Source: Synaphobranchus kaupii (lineage: Eukaryota; Chordata; Actinopteri; Anguilliformes; Synaphobranchidae). From it: 64,000 nucleotides of DNA. This document shows positions 33,850 through 45,696 of this stretch, piece by piece. The notes beneath the pieces were generated by a model. That model had not been told where the DNA came from. It ran no database searches and worked only from the letters and a program-made list of their open reading frames with translations. The stretch lies in contig CM056377.1 of assembly GCA_029718625.1 (NCBI GenBank), forward strand, positions 31,571,033 through 31,635,032, given 5' to 3'. Position 1 is the first letter of the stretch. Each line of letters begins with the position of its first letter. The translations under genes were made by a program, and so were the position numbers.

Positions 33850-36814
33850 CACGTTGGGGCTGAGGAGGAAGGTGGGGTTGGAGCGTGCAGAATAGAAATG
33901 CTGTACAGTAGAATTCAGGACCCCCCCCCCACACACACACACACCCCTTATATTCATAAGTCATTAGTTTGTTTACTGGCTCAGTTTAAGGTACCAGTCA
34001 TTCATTTTCAGAGGCAACCCAAACTATAATATCAGTAAGCTTCAGAACAGCACAAATGTTCAGCACACAGCAATTTCCAAACCATCCGGGCTACTCTTCT
34101 TTAGGAAAATAGAAAAAAGGAGTCAATTCAAAAATCAATTGTTTTCATTTCACTGAGAGTAGTGCCCTAGAGACGGGCTTCCAGTTTGTAATGGATTTTG
34201 AGGCAGGCGTCTGTTGAACATTCAGATACACTTAGCAGGTATTACAATAATCTCTTCAAGGTCAAAAATAATTGCCCAAAAAAGTTATACAATTGAAGCA
34301 AAGGCCACCTGCAATCAGCCTGATTAACAGACATCAGCCTAGCTTGTAATAAAGTGCATCTTTCCGTCTGCATACATAAGGCAGGCAGCATGTTAAGTAT
34401 GTCTCAAGCCGACCAAATGTGATAATTATCTCTATTTGATTTTTGTGGCATTGTGCTTTGCATATCTTGTGTCATGCTTTGCTCTGTGTTTTTGCATTGT
34501 GCTTTAGTGGATTATTATAAGAGTAAACAGATGTCCTGAATTAAATCACAACCACAAGCTAATCATACATGTTATTTTCTAATTGAATCACTACTTGTGA
34601 CTAAGGCACAAGCTGAGTAATATTTTCAAGATCGGCAGAGGCCGTTTTAAAAAGCCTAAGATTAAATATTACCTTCAAAAGTCATAATTCATTGTCCATT
34701 ACAGTATCTCATGGGGATCACAAAATAGCATTAGAAATATTACATATCTTCGGTGACGTCAATGGGCAAATAGTTCACGCATTTCACATACACAGTTACA
34801 CTTTTAGGCACACTTTAAACTTTTAGGTTTGTGTATGTTTGTGTCCTTGCTTCAGAAACAGTGCAGTGACAGTACAATGATGAAATAAACTCAAAGTGTG
34901 ACTGCATTAGTATGCAGCACACTGACTGTGCTGGAATACATACACAACCAGAAACTATAGGCTGGGGTAAAACCAAATGCTGCCCTTCCATATCTGATAA
35001 TTAAACATCCAATTTCATATGATTCTCTAAAGACAGCTGTGCACTCTTGTGGCTCGTGGTAGCCATCCCAAATCCCACACCTGAAAGAAGAACATGACTG
35101 ATTCATTAAGAACCATTCAGAGAAGTGGAACTCAGGGGGTGATGACATCATAAGGTCTGCTGCGCGCCGATTGGAAGGCGATGAGGTAACGGCACCTATT
35201 GGGCTACACTCCTGTTCCTGCTGAACTGAGCCAGTTATTGTAGAGACACACTGATACCAGTTCAGTAGGCACGGGAGGTCACAGCCCTGACCACAACATC
35301 GCCCGCAATGTCCAACAATGCACTGCGCTGAGCCAGGGGCAAGACGAATGTCTCCAGCGCTGTATTCGTCCTGAGACAGTTTTCCATCATAGTTATACAG
35401 TAATTACAGAGAGAAAATTAATCCAGTGACTGGAGGGAGTGGATTTGGGCACTGATACTGGTGGCTCATTAATGGCCTGATGTATCAATGGACAGATAGA
35501 ATAAAGAGCATAGGGATGAAATGTGGTATGAAATGAAATATAGATGTGTCTGTGGCGCCTCATCTGTTCGCATGACAGGCTTCATATGTCTCACTCATAG
35601 ATATTGACTTGTGATCGGCACCTTAACCCTTAACTTATGTCTGCTATCTCTCTCTCTCTCTCTCTCTTTGTAGGACACAAATACATGCATGCCCCCCCCC
35701 CCCCCCTCCCACACACACACACACACACACACACACAAATAACAAAAAAACAGATTCACTGTTGAACAATTTTGCCCCCTTCAGTTTTGAGATAGTAGAG
35801 AGCCCTGCCTTTGCCACATAAATCAGTGTCCCTGTTCATTGTCAAAGCTACGCACTCAACCAGGTGAACTAGAACTCTGCGTGCCTCGACTGGCTTGACA
35901 TTTAGGGAACATTCCAGAGCTCTTTTTCCCCCCAGTTGCTTTACAGGCAACCTGCTACTCTGCACTTCTGGCTCCATACCCACGGCAGAATATGAGGTCT
36001 TCATTCCCCGCCATTATTTTCTTTTTCCGTCGTCTTCCAAAGAGGAGTGGCTTGCATTCCCATACATGCTCTTTACATCCTATTAACTGTTTCACCTCAG
36101 GCACTGAACTTAGCCACTGTGAACAATATATTAAAGGGATCAATGCTCGACAATTAGCTAAGCTCTGTGCCTTTTGAAAGTGACTGGGCTATGGGATGCA
36201 CTGTGCATGGTGCGTTGGAAAGTCTCTGTTGGGGTCACAGTGCACAAGATAGCTCTTCGTGTTTCCTTTATGACACGTGTGTTGTCCAGTGGATCACGGT
36301 ATGTCCCAGTCAAGCATGCATGAAATTAGACACGCTCAGTAAATTTTTTTACCCCCTCAATGGTAAATCACAGAGGCCTTGGAGACCTTTTGAATGTGTT
36401 CCATGCTGCTCCCTTATGCTGACATTTTAACCACCTCCATTCCATCCATTAAGCTGAAAGCCCAACAAATGCAGGAACAGTCCCCCCCCCCAGATCAGTT
36501 TCAGATGGTGCGTTCAAGTGAAAAATTCCCGCAGGTCATTCAGCATTCCTCTGGATGATAAACGATATTTCCCAAAAACATGATACGGTGTGTAAGCGTC
36601 GAGAGTCTTCGACACATCAAATTTTCACCCTAGGAAGCAACCAGTAGACTCAAGAAGATTAAAATGAAAAGGACTTTTTGAACAGTTGAGGTATGGCCCT
36701 GGTTTGAGATTTTGCAATGTAGTAATTCTGTAAAGGAGGTGCATTTTCTCCACACATAATGAACTGTCAGGGTGAGGAGACTGAGCCATTACGGATGGGG
36801 ACACTGGTGGGAAG
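29681..36814. other. Gene-free intergenic DNA with possible enhancer blocks
   Basis: No coding exon was recognised in about 7 kb. Simple repeats: poly-G at 30659-30676, CT runs at 31888-31903 and 35647-35667, (TA)n at 33817-33846, C-run plus CA at 35693-35738. The block 31500-31740 is dense in TAATCT, ATTAAATTAAT and CAAGGTCA-like motifs and reads like a vertebrate conserved non-coding element. Confidence 0.45.
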
Positions 36815-37021
<207 letters not shown>

Positions 37022-38739
37022 ATGTGGATGGTCATAAAGCTGTGACGGAGTGGAAATCCCTGGCAATGTGATTTTTGTTTCTGTTATTGCACCAAATCAC
37101 GGTGCCAGGAACCCTCCCTGCCGCAGCCAGACTGGTAGCTCACCCTTGACTGCAGATATTCCCCAGCTGCGGTCCAGCTGCGCCCCAGGCATGGCCCCGC
37201 CCTGCGGGGGGAAAGAGAACCCGTCAGAGGCTCCACTTGCAGGGAGATATACCCGCAAGCACATGACAAAAATCCTTTAAGGCATATTCTAGCAAACATG
37301 TATTAAAAAAGATCGTAACTTCAGTTTCAGACAGTTCTCTGACCGCCGTCTCTAAAAGAGAGCGGGAGAAGAAGAAGAAAAAAACTCACAGTTCTTGCAT
37401 ACGCTTGCATCTGTATTAAAAAAACAGCAGATGTTATTAGTTGGAAAATACAGATGCATCAGGGTTACTCATTTAAACATTTTGCAGTGGAGGAAAATGC
37501 AACGCAATGGCTCCTGCAACAGCGCTGGCTGTTTGAAGTTCATTTTTTTGGCTATAGCGAGGATCCCTGTTGAAACATAGTGTACTGCCATGTGCTTTGG
37601 GACAAATCTAATCTCTGCACGCAGTTTACGGGCCAACATTCTGGATGGCTACCTGAAAAAACATCTGATAATAAGCAATGGATTATGCCACTTAAAGAAA
37701 GAAAGATTATATGCATTTCTGCAACAATCCACTCACTGACAGGTTTAAGATTCACTTTAATGCCATTTTTGCCCTGTTTCGAAATGAATTTAATACTGTT
37801 TTGATAAATAGGCTAAATGGTTCTTTTTAAACTTTCCAGAATGCAACATAAGAAGACTTTCACTAATTTCACCTTTCAGAAATTCAGAATCAATCACCCA
37901 TGGTAAAAATAGCACACAAAGTAAAGCATTTTGCTTGATTTTAGGATTCTTGAAAAAAACCTGAAGCAAGACAAGCCTCACTTTATCACAATTGTGTTTA
38001 ATACACATGATTGAAAAATATAATGCTTTACTGTTTTCAGCAGTGTAGTAGTACTAGTTGTTGTTGTTGCTGCTGTTGTTTACATGTCCCTACAGGTAAT
38101 TTCTTGGGTCACCCACATAGTGGCTCCAGAATGACGTAATTGTTTACGTTTGAGTGGGCTCTGATTTGAAATGCAGATGAACTTAAGAGCGGGAGATATC
38201 ATTATGAGCAAACTTTAAAAGCACACCAGTGCAATTTGGAATCAGTAGACACTGTAATAAAATGGTAGCGTTCGATATCCACTAAAATAAGAGGGTTTAT
38301 CGTTTCCTTTCAGAATCACACACAGAAATTATATTGGCTAACTACAATATTTTCAGGGTTATGATATTCCAGACACTGCTCCCACCATGTTGTTTCATCA
38401 CTATAATTTTTAGCACTTAAATTTTTACCCTGCTTAGTTTGATGTGCCAGGATATTATGCCGTGCAATCATCTTTCAGAAAAAAACTTCCGTTATGTGTC
38501 TGTTCCCTTTAGAATCTTTTTGTAAAAAGCGTGCTACAACAAAGATCTCCATTAAATCTGAACCCATCACTGGGATAATGTCTCTTCCGCCTCCCCCTTT
38601 CTCTCATTTGTGAATTTTTCTTTCTCAAAAGACCAACAGCCCAAATCATTGCTGGATAAACTGTGTTTCGATTTCACTGGGTGATGGAAGAGGACACAGT
38701 CTAAGGATTTCACATCACTTTATCTGTATTAGCATATAC
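37022..38739. other. No gene seen
   Basis: Mixed sequence. 37100-37260 is GC-rich with no splice-bounded frame. 38560-38700 looks single-copy. No domain recognised. Confidence 0.45.
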
Positions 38740-38960
38740 AGTGCCCTCCACAATTATTGGTAAAGATGAGTAAAAAGGTATTAAAAAATTTACCTTTAGG
38801 TGAATTAGCTTAATTTCACACTGAAAAAATTAAAAATAATCCAACCTTTAATTAAAGTCAATTTATTCTGAGAAAGAAAATCCCTCATCAAGAAATAATT
38901 ATTTTTAACAAAACCACTTGTGCCACAATTATTGGCACCCCTAGAAATTCCTATGAACAA
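38740..38960. mobile_element. Tc1-type terminal inverted repeat remnant
   Basis: It begins TACAGTGCCCTCCACAATTATTGG (38739 on), the left end of a common fish Tc1-like family. About 170 bases later an inner repeat reads GCCACAATTATTGGCACCCC (38922-38941), as in IR/DR elements. No matching right end or transposase was found downstream, so it is a truncated copy. Confidence 0.75.
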
Positions 38961-40601
38961 AATGTAACTGAAGTATTTTTTCCATTTATATTTTACTTTT
39001 TAAGTTGATCAGAGTGGAACTTTCAAGCAGTAATCCATGACTTCCTGTATCACATCAGTTTAAATCTCCAGTGCAATGTCGGGTCTAGTTAGATGATTTG
39101 CATCCATACATTTTCATAGCATGTCAAGAAACTGACTGTCCTTGTATCTTTTCTGCAGAAAATTACTCAAATCCTTCAGGATATGTAATAATATTAATTT
39201 AACAGGACCCTACAGTGTACAATATTTCCAGTAGGGGAAAATATTCATGTCTAGCTCTAGCTCTTAGTTAACATGCATATTCTTCCAACCCCCCCCCCCC
39301 CCACAAAAAAAAAAGTTAATAAACATGTATGCTTTTAATTCAGGAGGGATTTTTGTGGGGGCAGAATGACAGGAGAAAGAGGAAGAAAGGGGAACCAGAT
39401 GTCCATTGGAGGGGGAGAGAGGGCGAGCGGGTGAGCCCTTCGAATGGAAAACCGTCTCCATCTCTTTATGAGTTTGAGTGTTTATCTGTCAGGTGTGCTG
39501 AAGAAAATGCTTCTCTGTTGATGTAATTTCCCCATATATACTATGTATATCAGCCAAATTACTCTGGAACATGCCACAATTTTCCCACAGTTTCCAAGAT
39601 ACAGTTTCCAAGACAGCGATATAGTGGCGATATAGTAGTGTGGAGTCTGGAACCCATCCAGTGTGGCACAGGAAGCGATGAAGCGAATCATTCACATATC
39701 CTCACATATCCTCTGAAAAATATTTGCATTTATCAAGAACAGGAAAAGGCTGCATTAATTATAGCAAAACATAATTATGTAATGGCCTTTTATGAATAAC
39801 TGTAGTAAATAAAACATAGTTTGCCATATAGTTATTCACAAAACTATAACAGAAAAATAAAAATCTGGCTCCAAACTGGCATGTTTAATAAATTAAGTAA
39901 AAATAGGCTCCTTGCTCAAAGTGTGATTTTTTAGTTTTTTGTGGTTATTTTATCTAGTTTAGCAAAAATGTACTTCTGTACCTCTCAATGATAGCTATCA
40001 TCGGCAAAAAAATAAACAGTTCATTAAAAAAGATAATCTTTTATAAAATAAAAGTGAAAAGTTATCTTGGCCTAGAACATGTGAAAGTGTGAATAGATTT
40101 GAACAGATTTCCACCCAATTTAATTTCTGCACAAATTACGTTATGATTAGAAAATGTGTAAAATTATGCCGACTGAAACATCTGACTTTAGTAACATTGA
40201 GTGACTCTAAAAGTAATATCTCAGTATATCAGTTTTTTAATATGGTTGTAATTATATCTATTGTTGTTCATGCTATACATCAATTATCAGTATTTTGATT
40301 AATATGCGATGTATGCTTTTGCATCCTTTTATGAATTATTGATCTATAGTCTGAGGTAAAATGTTTATTTTCACCACTAGAATTTAGATGTTAGCTACCA
40401 CGGTGAAACATGCGCCCACATTTTTCCCATAAAATCTGTTTTAGTTTCCTTAATGGAAAATATATGGACCAAGAGACCAGAAAATCAATACACTTTGAAG
40501 AACACTTTTGTAGAGCAATAATAAAAATGGTTTTGTCTGCTTTGAAAGTTCGCTATTTACCTGTTATAAACAGGTAAGGGTGTTTAATTTAAGAAACAGA
40601 G
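38961..40601. other. No gene seen
   Basis: AT-rich intergenic DNA with a poly-C/poly-A run at 39289-39314 and a short duplicated GTTTCCAAGA(C/T)A motif near 39590-39616. No coding exon. Confidence 0.45.
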
Positions 40602-40833
40602 AATGGCCACTAAAACAGGTTGTCAGGGTAGTGTAATGGTTAAGGAACTGTGCCTGTAAGTCAGCCCAGGTTTGATTGCCAGCTAGGGCACGGCCATTGT
40701 ACCCTTGAGCAAGATACTTAGCCTGGATTGGTTCAGTAAACATTAAATATAAATGGATTATAAGTAAAAAAAATGTGAACTGCCTAGGTCATCCTGGATA
40801 AATGTCGGCTAAAGGCCTAATTGTGATAATGTA
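40602..40833 (+). repeat. tRNA-derived SINE with target-site duplication
   Basis: The element lies between perfect 11-base direct repeats AAGAAACAGAG (40591-40601 and 40834-40844). The head contains pol III promoter boxes: A-box-like TAGTGTAATGG (40630-40640) and B-box-like GGTTTGATTGCC (40669-40680). The body carries the CCCTTGAGCAAGATACTTA motif typical of fish SINEs. The tail reads CTGGATAAATGTCGGCTAAA and ends in a TAAT-rich stretch. 232 bases, apparently full length. Confidence 0.88.
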
Positions 40834-40844
40834 AAGAAACAGAG

Positions 40845-41896
40845 TCTGTGCACTAATACAAAGCATTAGTACAGAAAGAATGAGTACTGTTATAGAGGCT
40901 TGGTAGAAAAACAGAGAAAGAGTACTGATAAAGTTCTGACAGATTTAAATCAATAAAAATCTTTCAGGTTCAGCCGTCTCTCGTGTCAGATCTGTCTCTG
41001 AAGGCCACATTGAGGACTTAAAGTCCATCAGAATCTGGTCAGCTGAAGTCCAGGCCACAACTGACCGGGGTCTCTGACGTTATGCACAGAGACTAAACTT
41101 CCACAGGATCGCTCAGTCATCATTGTTTTTAGCATTGTCATTATTAGCGTTATTGTGACCTTCTCTGACAGGCTAATCCTTTCAGAAGAGAAGCTTTTCT
41201 ATTTCCCCCGACGGCAGAGAGCCTGTCCCCCTGATGGCAAGGCCGAGTCTCAGGAGGGCGGATCGGTTTTCAGAGTAAACTGTGAGGTGGTGGAATTAGA
41301 CGGAATGACGTCAACCCCTCGCCAGAGAGCAGTTCTCACACAGCGGCCACTGTTTGGAGCCACACAAACAAGGGAGACCGCATTTTAATCAAAGCTAAAT
41401 ATTTCAGAGGAACGCTATCCAGCTCCTGCATTTGCACCCAGGGTACTGAACTGGCATGTGGCTGCGGGCTTTGAGTGCAGGTGTCACTTACCTAATGCTC
41501 GCTGCAAAACTGGCGGACCCCGATCTCTTCACTCACAGCAGTTCACTGCTCAGATCCAGCAAGGCCCTGACACGTCACTTGCCTTGTTTTTCTCATATAT
41601 TGAACGACATATAAACAACAGTGGATTCGGCACAGTATAAGACTGCATAAGGCTGTCCCAGAGTTCTGGAGGCAGAACATGAGGCTGAATCATAATTGAT
41701 ATCATCACTTTTTGTGCAAGTCCCAACACTGCACGTGGATAGCAATGTCAACTGCTCATACACATCCACAATGTCACCACTAGTGCATAGAGCCCGAACC
41801 AAGACCCACCTCAAACAGGACAGGCCCGGCCCATGACACCAGTTGTAGGAACTGTGGCTGCTTCCCAGTGGAAGTGTTTAGACCTACAGGAGCAGC
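40845..41896. other. No gene seen
   Basis: Single-copy-looking sequence; 40960-41400 is denser and GC-moderate. The 77-residue frame at 41155-41388 has no domain. Confidence 0.45.
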
Positions 41897-41963
41897 CAGG
41901 GTTGCCAGATCTTGCAAAACTCTCCAGCCAAAACTAACCCAATCCGCAGACATGGCAAAACTA
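41897..41963. mobile_element. 67-base hAT-like MITE deletion derivative
   Basis: It begins CAGGGTTGCCAGATCTTGCA and ends CCGCAGACATGGCAAAACTA. The first part matches the inverse of the right arm, and the last part the inverse of the left arm, of the element at 14120-14338, with most of the interior missing. The flanking 8-mers GGAGCAGC (41889-41896) and GGAGCGGC (41964-41971) match at 7 of 8, supporting a genuine insertion. Confidence 0.7.
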
Positions 41964-41971
41964 GGAGCGGC

Positions 41972-44900
41972 TGGCAGAGCCACACTGCAGGCCCTGGAGA
42001 GAAAGCCCATGGCTCACGTGTCTGTTCTGATCCCAGTGCATGCTGGTATTATGGACCCGCGCGGCATTATAAAGTCATTAGAGCCGCTCGTAATGACCGG
42101 GCATTCATTAGCACAGGAACCCACACTAAGCCACTGAACAGAAAACACCATTCCCCCAGCGGCTCTAATTTAAAATGGACAGGAGTGTAAAAGAGAAAAC
42201 ACCTACAGCCCCCAAAGTTCATTTAAAACAGACAGGAGTGTAAAAGGTCCCTTCCTGAACGTTGTTCTCCCCCTTCATTGCCACTGGTCTTTTCAGAATC
42301 AGTGACTGGGAGGAAACCAGGTGCAAATTCGGCTTTCAAAATCAAAAGGAACGCGTTAACCCTTGTACATACAGTGCAAACTAGATCAAAGTGTTGAAAC
42401 AAAATAAAAACTGTGCCTCAAACGGCGTCAACAAGAATTACTTAATTTTTCAGTTGAGGGAAAACAATTTCTGTTGCTTGGTTAGTTCAGATCTGTAATT
42501 TAAGATTCGACATACACTTTGTGGCGCAGAGTGAATATAATGAGGACCGGGCTTGGTGACTCAGATCTGTGACTTGATCCCGACGGACATCTTTGCCCTG
42601 CTTTTCTCACGAAGGGGAAAGGAGACTGCAGCTGCACTGTGGAATTCTTTATCTGACCACTTAGCTTTACAAGCATGATCCATTACAATAAGAGGAGAAC
42701 AACAACATAAAAGCTGTCAGGCCTGATCCGAATCCAGGCTCCAGTAGCTTGGATAATTGCTGTCGCCTCTGATCTGGCCAAGGAGAGACTGAGAGGGAGA
42801 GTGCCGACCCAATAATGGAACAGACAGTACAGACACACGGGCGGACACAATGGTGGCCCTCGTCCTGTTAAGGAAAACAAACGATCTGCAGATGGCTTCG
42901 TCGAAAATGGCAGTAAAAGATTACCAAATTACATCCGAGGTTCATTTCTGATGCGCGGTCAGCAAAGGCAGCGTGGCAGACAACATTTCGCGGCGGCCGA
43001 GGAGACAGAGATATTGACCTGCAAAGTTCACGACCCTGCGATTGTGAGGAGGCAATTGCACATTCTTGCCATTAAATCTTCCACACATTTCAAGTGTTCT
43101 TCCGTGACAGATGTCTCCTATTAGCGCAGCGTAGATGCGGCACATCACAGGGGTTTCACAGCCTGATTATTCAGCGATTCGTGAAATTACAGCCCTGAAT
43201 ATGTCCCAGATGTAACAGGAATGCCAGTCCAGTGTTGAACCAGTACAGTTGCCCGTGGTGAGCACTTCACATACCTTCATGTTACGGTAAAAATGTTTCG
43301 CATATTCACGGAAGAGTGGTTATTTACGAAAGAGTTTAGTATCTCTTGACGTTGCACCCGGTGAAGACGGAGTTTAGAAGATCTTGCAGTAAACCTAATT
43401 TAATTGTGTGGGATAAACAGAGGAAGAGGGAGGGGGGTTGTGTTGAGCCTAAGCCAGATTGTGAGTCTGGAAAATGACTAAGAGATTATTTTATGGACCT
43501 TCCTTGTTTTCCTCGTTCTCATGCGTATGTGTGCGTGTGTGTGTTTACGTTCACAGTACTGGACTAACAAACAAAACTGTTTAATGCTTGGGCAGTAGCA
43601 AAAAAAAAGAGGTCAGATCCATCAAAGGCTCCCTTACATGCCTTGCTTACGTGTGTTGGGAAATTTCCACTGGTCACACACCCATTTCGGCTTCACTGCG
43701 GAGGCTGACTGACGCTTCACCAGTAAAACCATTGAGAAAATTCCAGATGCTGTGATACCCCAGGCCACAATGGGTGGAGTTGAGGACAAACGCATTCACA
43801 CACATGCACACGCATGCAGATACACACATAAACACACAAACACACTGCTGCCTCTGACATTGGCTGTTTCCTCAGCATCATACACAACGAAACCTGGAAT
43901 GATAAGCTGGGGCACGGTGTTTCAGCGGCAACGCCCAACGCCTCAGCACAGCAAGCAAGTCTATGCAACGATGTTGAGGGATCCGGGACTTTCAACACGA
44001 CCCTGCCATCGGCATAACTACTCTTATCATCCGCAACAATTAAGACAATCCTGTTTTGCCTGGACCCTCAAAACTGGGGGTTGCTAAGCCTGAGATGACC
44101 CCACCTCACCCCAAAAACAGAAGCATTAATGCCACTGTTACCTCCAGCCTCCGGGAAAATGATTCCTAGCCATAAACACAACAGTTCAACCAGGACATTC
44201 CAGCAAGAGACAAGTTAGTTATCTAAAAATCTAGACTTCAAGTTAAGATCGACATAAGACACTTAATGAAAAAGATCATGGCGATCGAGTTCAAGTTCAA
44301 AAGAAACAACGGGTCAACTGATACATAAGCACCTGTACGCGCTTCACACCAGGTGTGTGAGCACTGCTGCCATCCCCTGCCTTTAGATTTTACACACAAT
44401 TTAACAGCTTAATGATTTAACCCTTTCAGTGAAAGCGCTTTGTAAAACCAAACAAACAAACATTTAAAAAAACACTGATCTTCGTGTCCTTCCACCTCAC
44501 AGGTAAGACAATACTCAGAAGGTACATAAAAAAATTTGAGTGGCGACATTACAATGTAATTTCATAAGAAGCAGCCAGCACCAACCAATCAGATTCCTCA
44601 GATACACCACACATTCCCTCGGCTTGTTTGTTCTGACACACAGCTGTGTTTTGGATAAAGGTGAAAAGCTTTCGCAAATAGTTAAGAAAAAGAAACCTCA
44701 TCAGTAAAAGCCACCGAGCACCCAGAAAATTCCACAAACAGCTGAGAACTCCACTTTGAAGTTTACTGCCTGCGCTGAACAGCAAGTCTGTTTGTACAGA
44801 GTTACAGAGAGATGAAGAAATACAACAACAAAAAAGCAAAAAAAGCAAAAAGAAAGTGCCCAACATACCCTGTCTGCCGATGAAACGTGGCTGACTGGCT

Positions 44901-45258
44901 TGCAGTTCAGATGAGGATATTGGGAGCAAAGTGCAGGGGGTCCACTCTGGGGTGATCAAAAAAGGAGACGCGTGGTGTGTGGCATTTCCCATCCATCATT
45001 GCTGTTCCTGGAGAGGCGGTGGCATCTGCCCCGCTCCGCACTCCTCTCCTCTCCTCTCCCCTCCTCACTCCTCTCCGCAGTGGGCTGGGAGGGAGAAGTC
45101 AGGTGCCGTAGTTACACCAGGGCGGCACTCGGTTCTGCCGACTTTCAGCCGTTAACCTGATGAGTCACCCTTCGCAACGCTACTCAGCCTCGTCTACACA
45201 CTGTAGACGACAGAGACAAAAAGAAGAGAGGGAGGCTGGGAAAGAGTAACAAGAGTGA
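41972..45258. other. Gene-free; possible conserved non-coding blocks
   Basis: No coding exon recognised. 42030-42180 and 42930-43160 look like single-copy constrained sequence (ATTATAAAGTCATTAGAGCC; AATTACATCCGAGGTTCATT). A small direct duplication of GGACAGGAGTGTAAAAG/AGACAGGAGTGTAAAAG is at about 42177 and 42230. 45040-45075 is a CTCCTCTCC tract. Confidence 0.4.
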
Positions 45259-45303
45259 AAGAGGGAGGGAAAGAGAGTGAGTGAGTGAGAGAGAGAGAGA
45301 GGG

Positions 45304-45351
<48 letters not shown>
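45259..45351. repeat. (GA)n microsatellite
   Basis: Purine run of GA/GTGA units with one G-rich interruption. Confidence 0.95.
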
Positions 45352-45354
<3 letters not shown>

Positions 45355-45548
45355 TTTTAGCAGGTCCTCCTAAGGGATATGAAGCTATGGAATCAGTCTT
45401 GCCTTCTCTTTACTTCCCTCTTTCTCGCTTTCTTTTTTCTCCCCCTGGGCCCCGTTGAAACTCCTTTATTGTGGCAATTGCATTAGCCTTTAGCCAGAGA
45501 GGAATGGTTCTTAGTGTCTAATGCATGCTCAATTCCCCCCTCCTCCCT

Positions 45549-45550
45549 CG

Positions 45551-45630
<80 letters not shown>

Positions 45631-45653
45631 TTTCTATCAATCTCACTCATATG

Positions 45654-45693
<40 letters not shown>
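45549..45693. repeat. Compound (CT)n-(CA)n microsatellite
   Basis: (CT)n with CTGT interruptions at 45549-45630, then (CA)n at 45655-45693. The opposite purine strand bias to the nearby (GA)n at 45259 makes the pair a potential long imperfect hairpin separated by about 200 bases. Confidence 0.93.

Positions 45694-45696
<3 letters not shown>

Noticed and set aside
40602..40833. tRNA gene suggested by A- and B-box-like motifs
   Set aside because: No cloverleaf or anticodon arm of the right form; the tail and the 11-base target duplications identify a SINE.
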